64,000 nucleotides of DNA from Tianweitania populi (lineage in GTDB: Bacteria > Pseudomonadota > Alphaproteobacteria > Rhizobiales > Rhizobiaceae): assembly GCF_014652875.1 (NCBI RefSeq), contig NZ_BMZQ01000001.1, forward strand, positions 1,364,001-1,428,000. The letters are read 5' to 3'. The position numbers and the translations under genes were made by a program. The notes beneath the pieces are model-generated. The model was not told where the DNA came from. It worked only from the letters and a program-made list of their open reading frames with translations, and did no database searches. Below are positions 27,788 through 36,548 of this stretch, one piece after another (position 1 is the first letter of the stretch; every line of letters begins with the position of its first letter).

Positions 27788-28564
27788 CTAGCTCTTGCGG
27801 GCGACTATGAACAGGCGCGGAAAGCGCAGCAGCCGCGTGCCATCGGCGGTCGACGGATAGGCCGCGTCGATCGCCGTCTGGTAGGCATGCAGGAACAGCG
27901 CCTGTTCACCGTCATTCAGCGGCGCGAGGAAGGGCCGCAAGCCCGTGCTCTTCACCCACTCCACGATCGCCGCCGCATCCTTCATCGGGTGATTGTAGAT
28001 GGTGTGCCAGATATCGACCGATGCACCGCAGGCAGTCAGCGCATCGTAATAGGTAGAAACCGGCGGCAGTGGATCGCGCGCGGCACCCGCGAGCTTGGCG
28101 GCGAACGGCATGGCACGAGCGGTTTCGCTCATCAGCCGGTGCGTGGGCTCGGCCAAATTATCAGGCATCTGCACGGCCAGGACAGCGCCGGGTTTCATGC
28201 CGCCGAGGATGCGAGCGAGAACCTGCTGGTGATCCGGCAACCATTGAAAGATCGCGTTGGCGAAGGTGACGTCAGTGCCGTCGTCCGGCATCCACGTCGC
28301 CGCGTCGCCCTCGAAGAAGGCGACATCCGGCAACCGCTTGCGGGCATCCGCCAGCATCGCCGGCGATGTGTCGAAGCCGCTGATCTCAGCTTGAGGCCAG
28401 CGGGCGACGAGGAGTTCGGTGGAATTGCCCGGCCCGCAACCGATGTCGACGACGTGCCTAGCATCGTCGACCGGGATCTGGGCCAGAAGATCGCGCGCCG
28501 GCCGCGTGCGCTCATCGGCATAAAGCAGATATTGCGCAGCGGACCAGTCGCGCGTCATCGTCAT
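27788..28564 (-). CDS. tam: Trans-aconitate 2-methyltransferase
   Basis: 258-residue class I SAM methyltransferase that methylates trans-aconitate, an inhibitor of aconitase. Family segments are [24 protein letters not shown] at the N-terminus, [15 protein letters not shown] (SAM-binding glycine loop; read as [10 protein letters not shown]), [16 protein letters not shown] and [12 protein letters not shown]. The ATG overlaps the stop of the upstream toxin gene by 4 nt, so tam is the third gene of a toxin-antitoxin operon. That arrangement is unusual; it may be a chance capture of the TA pair in front of tam. Confidence 0.9.
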   Translation of the reverse strand: MTMTRDWSAAQYLLYADERTRPARDLLAQIPVDDARHVVDIGCGPGNSTELLVARWPQAEISGFDTSPAMLADARKRLPDVAFFEGDAATWMPDDGTDVTFANAIFQWLPDHQQVLARILGGMKPGAVLAVQMPDNLAEPTHRLMSETARAMPFAAKLAGAARDPLPPVSTYYDALTACGASVDIWHTIYNHPMKDAAAIVEWVKSTGLRPFLAPLNDGEQALFLHAYQTAIDAAYPSTADGTRLLRFPRLFIVARKS

Positions 28565-28827
28565 CTGTAAACGTCTCCACGGTGACCGACGCGAATGATC
28601 GAGATCGTGACGATGTCGTCTTCCAGCGCCGCGATCAAACGATACTCACCCACGCGATATTTCCAGTACTCGCCGAGTGGTCCATGCAGGCTTTCGCCGA
28701 CTGCGCGTGGATCATCCGTTTCAACCAAGCGCTCTCGGACGAATTGCAGAATCCGGACCTGAGCGGTGTGCCCGAGACGCCGAAGGTCTTTCTCGGCGCG
28801 CTTTTCGAAGCGGACCTTCCAGCCCAC
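28561..28827 (-). CDS. RelE-family toxin (module 2)
   Basis: 88-residue basic protein starting at GTG 28827. Canonical RelE pattern: [16 protein letters not shown], the core [17 protein letters not shown] and the C-terminal [14 protein letters not shown]. It probably cleaves mRNA on the ribosome. The antitoxin lies 2 nt upstream, and tam overlaps the 3' end. It shares the RelE fold with module 1 but the sequences are clearly different, so cross-talk is not assumed. Confidence 0.85.
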   Translation of the reverse strand: MGWKVRFEKRAEKDLRRLGHTAQVRILQFVRERLVETDDPRAVGESLHGPLGEYWKYRVGEYRLIAALEDDIVTISIIRVGHRGDVYR

Positions 28828-28829
28828 CG

Positions 28830-29060
28830 CTAATTGCGCTTCAGGTCGGCGGGATCAAGACCCAGGTTCTCTACGACCTCGTCAAAGGAAACGTATTCCG
28901 GATCGTCGCTCAGCCGCTCACGAACGAGATACAGATCCTCCAGATCATCGATGTGCTCGACGATGGCTTCACGCGCGTAGAAGCTCTTTGTCCGACCGGT
29001 CTTTCGGGCAAGATCTTCCAAACGCTGTTCCAGTTCGGCTGGAAGTCGCAAAGCTAACAT
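28830..29060 (-). CDS. RelB-like/ribbon-helix-helix antitoxin (module 2)
   Basis: 76-residue acidic protein. The N-terminus LALRLPAELEQRLEDLARKTGRTKSFYAREAI is a classic ribbon-helix-helix DNA-binding unit, followed by an acidic toxin-binding tail (DLEDLYLVRERLSDDPEYVS). First gene of the operon antitoxin-toxin-tam. An exact palindrome sits just upstream and is the likely autoregulatory operator. Confidence 0.85.
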   Translation of the reverse strand: MLALRLPAELEQRLEDLARKTGRTKSFYAREAIVEHIDDLEDLYLVRERLSDDPEYVSFDEVVENLGLDPADLKRN

Positions 29061-29077
29061 GAGAGGCGCTCCAATTT

Positions 29078-29093
29078 GCTATACAGGTATAGC
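29078..29093. promoter_or_regulatory. Operator palindrome of toxin-antitoxin module 2
   Basis: GCTATAC-AG-GTATAGC is a perfect inverted repeat with a 2-bp centre, 18 bp upstream of the antitoxin ATG. It also contains TATA-like -10 material, so binding would block transcription. A further repeat pair (GCGCTAA at 29092 and TTAGCGC at 29120) overlaps it and the ettA stop. Confidence 0.65.
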
Positions 29094-29119
29094 GCTAAGG
29101 GGCGCCTCGCAATGTCGCT

Positions 29120-30769
29120 TTAGCGCGTCAGCCGCTTGTAGGTAACGCGGCTTGGGTTCACCGCTTCCGGTCCAAGGCGGCGGACCTTGTCCTTCTCGTA
29201 TTCCTCGAAGTTGCCTTCGAACCATTCCACATGGCTGTCGCCTTCGAAGGCGAGCATGTGGGTGGCCATGCGGTCGAGGAACATGCGATCGTGGCTGATG
29301 ATCACCGCGCAGCCTGCATAGGCTTCCAGGGCATCTTCGAGCGCGCCGAGGGTTTCGGTGTCGAGATCGTTGGTCGGTTCGTCGAGCAGCAGGACGTTGC
29401 CGCCGTTCTTCAGCATCTTGGCGAGGTGGACGCGGTTGCGCTGACCACCCGACAGGTTGCCGACCTTCTGCTGCTGGTCGCCGCCCCGGAAATTGAAGGA
29501 CGAGCAGTAAGCGCGGCTGTTCACTTCGTGCTTGCCGAGCTTGATGACTTCGGCGCCGCCGGAAATCTCTTCCCAAACGGTTTTGTTCGGGTCGAGCGCG
29601 TCACGGCTCTGATCGACATAGCCGAGCTTCACGGTCTCGCCGACGCGGATCGTGCCGTCATCGGGCGTTTCCTGGCCGGTGATCATCTTGAACATCGTGG
29701 TCTTGCCCGCGCCGTTCGGACCGATGACGCCGACGATGCCGCCCGGAGGCAGCTTGAAGTTCAGGTCCTCGATCAGCAAACGATCGCCAAAGCTCTTGTC
29801 GAGATCGGTGACCTCGATAACGACCTGACCGAGACGCTCGCCGGCCGGAATGACGATCTGCGTATCGGTGGGGCGACGGCTGTCTGCCTGTTCAACCAGA
29901 TCCTCATAGGCCTTGATGCGGGCCTTTGACTTGGTCTGACGCGCCTTGGGGCTGGATGCGATCCATTCGCGCTCACGCCAGATCGCTTTCTGGCGCGAAT
30001 CGTCTTCGCGGCCTTCCTGGATCAGGCGCTTGGCCTTGGCATCGAGATACTTGGTGTAGTTGCCCTCGTAAGGAATGCCGCGGCCGCGATCGAGCTCGAG
30101 GATCCAGCCTGTGACATTGTCGAGGAAGTAGCGATCGTGGGTGATGATCATCACCGCACCAGGATAAGCGCGCAGGTGCTTTTCCAGCCAGGCGGTGGTC
30201 TCGGCGTCCAGATGGTTGGTCGGCTCGTCGAGGAGGAGCAGGTCCGGCTGCTGCAGAAGCAAGCGGCACAGTGCCACGCGGCGACGTTCGCCACCCGAAA
30301 GCTGCGTCACGTCAGCATCGGACGGCGGGCAGCGCAGCGCTTCCATCGCCATCTCGACTTGCTGTTCGAGATCCCACAGATTTTGGGCGTCGATGATGTC
30401 CTGCAGCTTGGCGGCCTCGTCGGCCGTTTCATCCGAGTAGTTCATCATGAGTTCGTTGTAGCGGTCGATGATCGCCGTCTTCTTGGCGACGCCTTCCATG
30501 ACGTTGCCTTTGACGTTGAGCGCCGGATCGAGCTCGGGCTCCTGCGCCAGATAGCCGACGGTCGCGCCTTCAGCGAGCCAGGCTTCGCCGGTCCACTCCT
30601 TGTCGAGGCCGGCCATGATCTTCAGGACGGTCGACTTACCGGCGCCGTTCGGGCCGAGGATACCGATCTTGGCATCCGGGTAGAAAGACAGATGAAGGTT
30701 TTCGAGCACCTTCTTGGTGCCATAGGCCTTGGACAGGCCGGACATATGATAGATGAACTGGCGTGCCAT
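29120..30769 (-). CDS. ettA: Energy-dependent translational throttle protein EttA (ABC-F)
   Basis: 549-residue soluble ABC-F ATPase that binds the ribosomal E site and gates the start of elongation according to ATP/ADP. Two ABC domains are complete: Walker A GPNGAGKST and signature LSGGERRR in the first, GPNGAGKTT and LSGGQRNR in the second. Both have LLLDEPTNHLD/LLLDEPTNDLD Walker B segments, and there is the arm and linker between domains. No membrane segments. The EttA subfamily is supported by length and by the MARQFIYHMSGLSK start. Monocistronic, divergent from the alpha/beta hydrolase. Confidence 0.93.
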   Translation of the reverse strand: MARQFIYHMSGLSKAYGTKKVLENLHLSFYPDAKIGILGPNGAGKSTVLKIMAGLDKEWTGEAWLAEGATVGYLAQEPELDPALNVKGNVMEGVAKKTAIIDRYNELMMNYSDETADEAAKLQDIIDAQNLWDLEQQVEMAMEALRCPPSDADVTQLSGGERRRVALCRLLLQQPDLLLLDEPTNHLDAETTAWLEKHLRAYPGAVMIITHDRYFLDNVTGWILELDRGRGIPYEGNYTKYLDAKAKRLIQEGREDDSRQKAIWREREWIASSPKARQTKSKARIKAYEDLVEQADSRRPTDTQIVIPAGERLGQVVIEVTDLDKSFGDRLLIEDLNFKLPPGGIVGVIGPNGAGKTTMFKMITGQETPDDGTIRVGETVKLGYVDQSRDALDPNKTVWEEISGGAEVIKLGKHEVNSRAYCSSFNFRGGDQQQKVGNLSGGQRNRVHLAKMLKNGGNVLLLDEPTNDLDTETLGALEDALEAYAGCAVIISHDRMFLDRMATHMLAFEGDSHVEWFEGNFEEYEKDKVRRLGPEAVNPSRVTYKRLTR

Positions 30770-30880
30770 TGCGCGCTATTCCAATCCCTGATCGTGCGGT
30801 GAATTGCGCGCTATGTAAGCCAAAGGGAGGATCGGGGCAATGCGTAAGGGCAGATGGCGGCACGCCTGTGGGAACCGGGT

Positions 30881-31813
30881 ATGAGTTTCGACCGGGTCGA
30901 GACGTTCCACACGCCGTCCGATGCGGCTTTGCGGCTCTATCGCAAGGAGGCGCAGGAGCCGCGCGGCGTGGTGCAGATCAACCACGGCCTTGCTGAACAT
31001 GCCGGGCGCTATGCGCGGTTTGCTCAAGCGCTGGCTGAACGCGGCTATCATACGCTGGCGCATGATCATCGCGGACACGGTGCGACCACGGCACCTGGCG
31101 CGCCGCTCGGCCGCTTCGCGCAGACTGACGGCGCGCGGCTGGTGCTGGAGGATGCGGCGGCCGTGCTTGATCTGGCCGCCAAGGACTATCCTGGACTGCT
31201 GGTGATCTGCTTCGGCCATTCCATGGGCGGGCTGATCGCGCTCAACCTCGTGCAGCGCTTTCCCGAAAAGATGCAGGCCGCTGCAATCTGGAACGCCAAT
31301 TTTTCAGCCGGTCTGCAGGGCCGCCTCGCCCGTGCCCTGCTTGGCTTGGAGCGCTTTCGTATGGGCTCGGACGTGCCCTCGCAGATCCTGCCTCGGCTGA
31401 CTTTTCGCGCCTGGGGCAAGGCCATTCCGCATGCCCGCACGGAGTTCGACTGGTTGAGCCACGATGCCTCCGAGGTCGACGCTTACATTGCCGATCCGCT
31501 TTGCGGGTGGGACGCTAGTGTGTCTCTATGGCAGGACCTGTTCGCGCTGATCTTTGCCGGCGCGGATGATGCCGGGTTCAAGTCAGTGCCTAGAACCCTG
31601 CCACTGCAGTTGGTCGGCGGGCTGGAAGATCCCGCGACCGAGGACGGAAAGGCCACGCGCGCTCTGGCAGAAAGGCTGGAGCAGCTCGGCTTTTCGAATC
31701 TGAAAACAAGGCTTTACGAGCGAACGCGCCACGAATCCCTCAACGAGTTGAATCGAAACATCATCACCGCTGATTTCCTGGCCTGGGCGGATCGCGTCAC
31801 CGCAACGCGGTGA
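30881..31813 (+). CDS. Alpha/beta hydrolase, monoacylglycerol lipase-like (lysophospholipase)
   Basis: 310 residues from ATG 30881 (an ATG at 30854 would add nine residues). Serine hydrolase fold: oxyanion strand INHGLAEHAGRY, HDHRGHG loop, nucleophile elbow GHSMGG, and a C-terminal His in the RHESLNELNR segment. LysoPL/MGL-type enzymes hydrolyse monoacylglycerols or lysophospholipids; substrate is not proven. No signal peptide. The downstream ThDP enzyme follows after 55 nt and may be co-transcribed. Confidence 0.83.
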   Translation: MSFDRVETFHTPSDAALRLYRKEAQEPRGVVQINHGLAEHAGRYARFAQALAERGYHTLAHDHRGHGATTAPGAPLGRFAQTDGARLVLEDAAAVLDLAAKDYPGLLVICFGHSMGGLIALNLVQRFPEKMQAAAIWNANFSAGLQGRLARALLGLERFRMGSDVPSQILPRLTFRAWGKAIPHARTEFDWLSHDASEVDAYIADPLCGWDASVSLWQDLFALIFAGADDAGFKSVPRTLPLQLVGGLEDPATEDGKATRALAERLEQLGFSNLKTRLYERTRHESLNELNRNIITADFLAWADRVTATR

Positions 31814-31868
31814 CAGCCGGCTTCAGGCTTGTTAGGCAAGCACCATCAGAGCTTGTGGGGGGACCAGC

Positions 31869-33518
31869 ATGCAGACCGGCGGACAGCTTATCGTCGACGC
31901 ACTTGAGGCAAACGGCGTCAAACAGATCTATTGCGTGCCGGGCGAAAGCTACCTCGCCGTCCTTGATGCGCTGCATGATTCCCTTATCGACACTATCATC
32001 TGCCGCCAGGAAGGCGGCGCGGCGATGATGGCCGACAGCGAAGGCCGACTGACCGGCCGGCCCGGTATCTGCTTCGTGACGCGCGGCCCCGGCGCCACCA
32101 ACGCTTCGCCCGGCATTCACATCGCGATGCAGGATTCGGTGCCGATGATCCTGTTCGTCGGCCAGATCGCGCGTGGCATCAGGCATCGTGAGGCGTTTCA
32201 GGAAGTCGACTACAAGGCGGTGTTCGGATCGCTGGCCAAGTGGGTTGTCGAGATCGAAGACGCAGCGCGCATTCCTGAACTCGTGACGCGCGCGTTTGCC
32301 GTGGCCACCTCCGGCCGTCCCGGACCGGTCGTCATCGCTTTGCCCGAAGACATGCTGCTGGACGAGGTCGAGGCGCCGGCGGCCTTGCCCTATACGCCGG
32401 TGGAAACCGTGCCGGGTGCGGGGCAGATGAGCGAGTTGCAGGCGCTGCTCGAAAAGGCCGAGCGACCCTTCGTCATTCTCGGCGGCACGCGCTGGAGCGA
32501 GAGTTCCGTTGCCGCCTTCACCAAGGCCGTGGAAAGCTGGAACCTGCCGGTCGGCTGCTCCTTCCGCCGCCAGATGCTGTTCGACAGCAGCCATCCAAAC
32601 TATGCCGGCGATGTCGGCATTGGGCCGAACCCAAAGCTGGCAGCCGCGATCAAGCAGGCCGATCTCGTGCTGCTGGTTGGCGGGCGCTTCGGCGAGATGC
32701 CGTCTTCCGACTACACGCTGATCAAAAGCCCCTACCCCGATCAGACGCTGGTGCATGTGCATGCGGACGCCAATGAGCTTGGCCGCGTGTATCGTCCGAC
32801 GCTCGCCATCAACGCCTCGCCGGAGGCCTTCGCACAAGCCTTTGCCGCGCTGAAGCCGAAGGCGGCGCCGGCTTGGAATGAGAACACCAAGGCGCTCAAT
32901 CAAGCCTATCTCGCCTGGTCGACGCCGCCGCAGACCGGCCCCGGCGCGGTGCAGATGGGACCGATTATGCAGCATCTCGGCGAGGTGCTCGGCGAGGACG
33001 CCATTCTGTGCAACGGTGCGGGCAACTACGCGACCTGGATCCACCGCTTCCACAAGTTCCGCCGCTATGCCACGCAAGCCGCCCCCACATCCGGCTCGAT
33101 GGGCTACGGCACGCCGGCCGCCGTTGCCGCCAAGCGCCTGTTCCCGGAACGCGACGTGATCGCCTTTGCCGGCGACGGCTGCTTCTTGATGAACGGACAG
33201 GAGTTCGCTACCGCCATCCAGTACGACCTGCCGATCATCGTGATCGTCGTGAACAACGGCATCTACGGCACGATCCGCATGCATCAGGAGCGGGAATATC
33301 CGGGCCGCGTCTCCGGCACGACGCTCAACAATCCGGACTTCGCCGCTCTGGCGCGGGCTTACGGCGGGCATGGCGAGACGGTCGAGACGACCGCCGACTT
33401 CGCACCGGCTTTTCAGAGGGCGAGAACAAGCGGCAAGCCGGCAGTTATCGAGATCAAGCTGGATCCAGAAGCGCTGACGCCGACCCGGACCTTGAGCGAC
33501 ATACGGAACAGGCGGTAA
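31869..33518 (+). CDS. Thiamine-diphosphate-dependent enzyme, acetolactate synthase-like
   Basis: 549-residue ThDP enzyme with the three-domain layout of acetolactate synthase/pyruvate oxidase-type proteins. The catalytic Glu is E48 in CRQEGGAAMMAD; TRGPGATNASPGIHIA follows; the ThDP-Mg site is GDGCFLMNGQEFATAIQYD ending in NNGIYG. No regulatory-subunit gene (ilvH) is nearby and biosynthetic IlvB signatures are not complete, so a catabolic or decarboxylase role is as likely as AHAS. Strong RBS (GGGGGGACC) before ATG 31869. Confidence 0.85.
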   Translation: MQTGGQLIVDALEANGVKQIYCVPGESYLAVLDALHDSLIDTIICRQEGGAAMMADSEGRLTGRPGICFVTRGPGATNASPGIHIAMQDSVPMILFVGQIARGIRHREAFQEVDYKAVFGSLAKWVVEIEDAARIPELVTRAFAVATSGRPGPVVIALPEDMLLDEVEAPAALPYTPVETVPGAGQMSELQALLEKAERPFVILGGTRWSESSVAAFTKAVESWNLPVGCSFRRQMLFDSSHPNYAGDVGIGPNPKLAAAIKQADLVLLVGGRFGEMPSSDYTLIKSPYPDQTLVHVHADANELGRVYRPTLAINASPEAFAQAFAALKPKAAPAWNENTKALNQAYLAWSTPPQTGPGAVQMGPIMQHLGEVLGEDAILCNGAGNYATWIHRFHKFRRYATQAAPTSGSMGYGTPAAVAAKRLFPERDVIAFAGDGCFLMNGQEFATAIQYDLPIIVIVVNNGIYGTIRMHQEREYPGRVSGTTLNNPDFAALARAYGGHGETVETTADFAPAFQRARTSGKPAVIEIKLDPEALTPTRTLSDIRNRR

Positions 33519-33640
33519 TTTGGGTCAAGATTTGGAGATCTTCCTTCGCATTTGATCTTGGCACTTGCCTCGATCCGCCGTTAAAAGCCTCACACAGATG
33601 TCAGGCCACGTGAGACTGACGTGAGGGGTGAAAGCGACTA

Positions 33641-34339
33641 ATGGAAATCTTTACCGCCGCCGGCTTTTGGGCCCTGCTTCAAGTCATGGCGATCGATCTG
33701 GTCTTGGCAGGCGACAATGCGATCGTCATAGGCCTGGCGGCCGCTGGCCTTCCAGCAGACCAGCGCAAGAAAGCCATTCTCGTCGGCATCATTGCCGCAA
33801 CCGTTTTGCGCATCGGCTTTGCGCTCATCACGTCCTGGCTGCTTGCCATCGGGCCCATCTTGCTGATTGCCGGCGGTCTCTTGCTGCTCTGGGTCTGCTG
33901 GAAGATGTATCGCGAACTGAGCGTTTCTCCAGCGGAAGAAGACGAAGCGCATGAGGCGCTCGAAGGTCGCGACGACGGCATTCCACATGGCAAGCGCAAG
34001 ACCTTCGCCCAAGCCGCATGGCAGATCGTCATCGCCGACGTTTCGATGTCCCTCGACAACGTGCTGGCTGTGGCTGGTGCGGCGATGGAGCATCCGACCG
34101 TTCTGATCGTAGGCTTGGTGCTTTCAATCGCCTTGATGGGATTCGCGGCAACCTTTGTCGCGCGGCTCCTGCACAAGTATCGCTGGATCGCCTGGCTCGG
34201 CCTGCTGGTTATTCTGTATGTCGCGATCAAGATGCTGGCTGAAGGCGCGATCGGCGAGTTTCCGGAGCAGCTTGGCTTCCTTGAAACCTATCTCGGCTGG
34301 GCTGGCATCCACGGTCCGGGCGCGGCCGCCGCGCACTGA
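33641..34339 (+). CDS. TerC-family integral membrane protein (YjbE type)
   Basis: 232-residue protein with about seven membrane segments and two copies of the TerC acidic motif: DLVLAGDNAIVIGLA near the N-terminus and DVSMSLDNVLAVAG in the second half. TerC proteins are linked to tellurite resistance or metal (Mn) handling and membrane-protein metalation. A charged cytoplasmic loop (EEDEAHEALEGRDD) separates the halves. The 122-nt upstream gap does not show the yybP-ykoY Mn riboswitch core. A clear terminator follows. Confidence 0.88.
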   Translation: MEIFTAAGFWALLQVMAIDLVLAGDNAIVIGLAAAGLPADQRKKAILVGIIAATVLRIGFALITSWLLAIGPILLIAGGLLLLWVCWKMYRELSVSPAEEDEAHEALEGRDDGIPHGKRKTFAQAAWQIVIADVSMSLDNVLAVAGAAMEHPTVLIVGLVLSIALMGFAATFVARLLHKYRWIAWLGLLVILYVAIKMLAEGAIGEFPEQLGFLETYLGWAGIHGPGAAAAH

Positions 34340-34367
34340 TCCGGGTGGATCACAGCACGAAGATGCA

Positions 34368-34394
34368 AAAAGGGCGGCCTGGAGCCGCCCTTTT
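34368..34394. terminator. Bidirectional intrinsic terminator between terC and the ABC substrate-binding gene
   Basis: AAAAGGGCGGC (34368-34378) pairs exactly with GCCGCCCTTTT (34384-34394) around a 5-nt loop, with T-rich sequence after the stem on the plus strand and a matching A-run on the other side. It separates two convergent transcription units. Confidence 0.85.
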
Positions 34395-34416
34395 CTTTGA
34401 TTGATGAAGCACTGGC

Positions 34417-35388
34417 CTATTTGCTGGCGGCGTCGAAGATCTCTGTGGTGTAGCCACCTTCCGGCGCCTTGCTCACGATCTTCTGGTCCACCACCAGCTT
34501 GGCCGTGCGCTCGTAAGCGGCCGGATCGAGCTTGCCGGATGCGTCGCCAAGCAGCTTGGCGACTTCGCCCATCATGCGCTTCTGATGGTTTTCGTCCTGG
34601 CCGCCAGCGTCGACCACGATCTCGGCAGCCTCGTCCGGGTTTTCCATGGCGTATTTCCAGCCCTTCATGGAGGCCTTCACGAAGCGCGCCATCTTGTCCT
34701 TGAAGGCCGCGTCCGAGAGCTTGTCTTCCATGACGTAGAGGCCGTCTTCCAGCATGTCGTTGCCGAGCTGGGTGTAGTTGAAGACGAGCAGGTCTTCCGC
34801 CTTGAAGCCGGCATCGATCGCCTGCCAGTATTCGTTGTAGGTCATGACCGAGATGCAGTCGGCCTGCTTCTGGACGAGCGGCTGCACGTCGAAGGACTGC
34901 TTCAGAACGGTCACGCCGTCCGGCCCGCCTTCGGTCGATAGTCCGAGCTTGTTCATCCAGCCATAGAACGGGTACTCGTTGCCGAAGAACCAGACGCCAA
35001 GCGTCTTGCCCTTGAAGTCAGCCTCGGTTTTCACCGGACCATCCTTGGGGCAGATCATCTCCAGCCCAGACTTCTGGTAAGGCTGCGCGATGTTGATCAG
35101 CTTCACGCCCTTGTCGCGCGCAGCGAGTGCAGGGGCCATCCAGTCCACGATCACATCGGCGCCGCCACCGGCGATCACCTGTTCCGGCGCGATGTCCGGC
35201 CCACCCGGCTTGATCGTGACGTCGAGGTTTTCCTCGTCGTAGAAGCCTTTTTCCTCGGCCACGTAATAACCCGCGAACTGCGACTGCGTGACCCACTTCA
35301 GCTGCAAGGTGACCTCGTCGGCCGCAAAGGCCGGCAGGGCCGCCATCGACAGCGCGCTCGCCATCAGAATTCCCGTCAGACGCTTCAT
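34417..35388 (-). CDS. ABC transporter substrate-binding protein, NMT1/THI5-like (pyrimidine-type)
   Basis: 323-residue exported binding protein. Signal peptide about residues 1-22, ending LPAFAADE. The mature protein has the NMT1 core: VTLQLKWVTQSQFAGYYVAEEKGFYDEENL, then GADVIVDWM and FYGWMNKLGL. The family binds hydroxymethylpyrimidine, taurine-like or pyrimidine ligands; here the neighbours encode pyrimidine ring degradation, so a uracil/thymine- or dihydropyrimidine-type ligand is most plausible. Last gene of the minus-strand transporter block. Confidence 0.88.
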   Translation of the reverse strand: MKRLTGILMASALSMAALPAFAADEVTLQLKWVTQSQFAGYYVAEEKGFYDEENLDVTIKPGGPDIAPEQVIAGGGADVIVDWMAPALAARDKGVKLINIAQPYQKSGLEMICPKDGPVKTEADFKGKTLGVWFFGNEYPFYGWMNKLGLSTEGGPDGVTVLKQSFDVQPLVQKQADCISVMTYNEYWQAIDAGFKAEDLLVFNYTQLGNDMLEDGLYVMEDKLSDAAFKDKMARFVKASMKGWKYAMENPDEAAEIVVDAGGQDENHQKRMMGEVAKLLGDASGKLDPAAYERTAKLVVDQKIVSKAPEGGYTTEIFDAASK

Positions 35389-35408
35389 TTTTCTTGTTCC
35401 CTCTGAAG

Positions 35409-36548
35409 TTACGCCTTCCCGTTCCGGAAAGACGGATGCCAGAACGTGACGGCTCTCTCCACCAAAGCCACCCCGCCATAAAACAGCGAGCCGATGATCG
35501 CGGCCACTGCGATTTCCGCCCAGACCATGTCGACATTCATGCGCCCGACTTCGGTCGAAATGCGGAAACCCATGCCCACCACAGGCGTGCCGAAAAACTC
35601 AGCCACGATCGCGCCGATCAGCGCCAGAGTCGAGTTGATCTTGAGCGCGTTGAAAACGAACGGGCCGGCGGCCGGCAAGCGCAGCTTGAACAAGGTCTGC
35701 CAGTAGCCAGCCGCATAGGTGCGCATCAGATCGCGTTCCATGGTGGAGGTGACGGCGAGCCCCGCTACCGTGTTCACCAACATGGGGAAGAAGGTCATGA
35801 TGACCACGACGGCGGCCTTGGACTGCCAGTCGAAGCCAAACCACATCACCATGATCGGCGCGATGCCGATCATGGGCAGGGCCGAAACGAGGTTGCCGAT
35901 CGGCAGCAGGCCGCGCCGCATGAACGGGAAGCGGTCGGCAAGGATCGCCGCGACGAAGCCCGATGCACAGCCCATGAGGTAGCCGGCAAGCACCGCCTTG
36001 AAGATGGTCTGGTTCACGTCTGCCGCTATGACCGATAGCGAGAATATCAGCTTAGTAAATACGGCACTTGGTGGCGGGAGGAGGATGAAGGGGATGCCGA
36101 GGCCGCGCGTGACCGCTTCCCAGATGATCAGGATCCAGGCGCCGAAGATCGCGGGGATGATCAGCGCAAGGATGATGCGCCCGGCACGGCTGCGCGGCTG
36201 AAGGCCGGACAAGATCTCAACGCAGCGCCAGGCAAGCAGCCAGCAGGCCGCGAGAACAACATAAAAACCCGGCCGCGCCAGTCCGTTTTCATCCGAAATG
36301 AGGGTGAAAAGAAAGACGGTGGCGAGATGGGCGCACAAGAACAAAACAATGCCACGCCACAAGCGCGATCGCATGAAGGTATCGGCCCCGATGCCGGCTA
36401 AGAGAAACCCGTAGACCAGGATCAGCGTGGTCCATGCGACCGCCGGCGCCGTCATGGCGATCGGCACATTGGCCAAGGGCAGCTGGAAGAGTGCCGCCAG
36501 AAGGAGGAGCACGGCGACGAGGGATTGCCACGATAAAGCGCGCATCAT
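35409..36548 (-). CDS. ABC transporter permease with extra N-terminal membrane region
   Basis: 379-residue inner-membrane permease. The C-terminal ~240 residues are an ordinary SsuC/TauC-like permease with the EAA-type cytoplasmic loop around DLMRTYAAGYWQTLFKLRLPAA. The first ~135 residues add about four hydrophobic segments (starting LSWQSLVAVLLLLAALFQLPLA), so the protein is over 100 residues longer than typical. The start overlaps the second permease stop by 4 nt (ATGA), so the pair is coupled and probably forms a heterodimeric channel. Confidence 0.87.
   Translation of the reverse strand: MMRALSWQSLVAVLLLLAALFQLPLANVPIAMTAPAVAWTTLILVYGFLLAGIGADTFMRSRLWRGIVLFLCAHLATVFLFTLISDENGLARPGFYVVLAACWLLAWRCVEILSGLQPRSRAGRIILALIIPAIFGAWILIIWEAVTRGLGIPFILLPPPSAVFTKLIFSLSVIAADVNQTIFKAVLAGYLMGCASGFVAAILADRFPFMRRGLLPIGNLVSALPMIGIAPIMVMWFGFDWQSKAAVVVIMTFFPMLVNTVAGLAVTSTMERDLMRTYAAGYWQTLFKLRLPAAGPFVFNALKINSTLALIGAIVAEFFGTPVVGMGFRISTEVGRMNVDMVWAEIAVAAIIGSLFYGGVALVERAVTFWHPSFRNGKA

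Noticed and set aside
33519-33640. Possible yybP-ykoY manganese riboswitch upstream of terC
   Set aside because: Only a small CACGT/ACGTG stem is visible; the conserved loop sequences of the riboswitch were not found.
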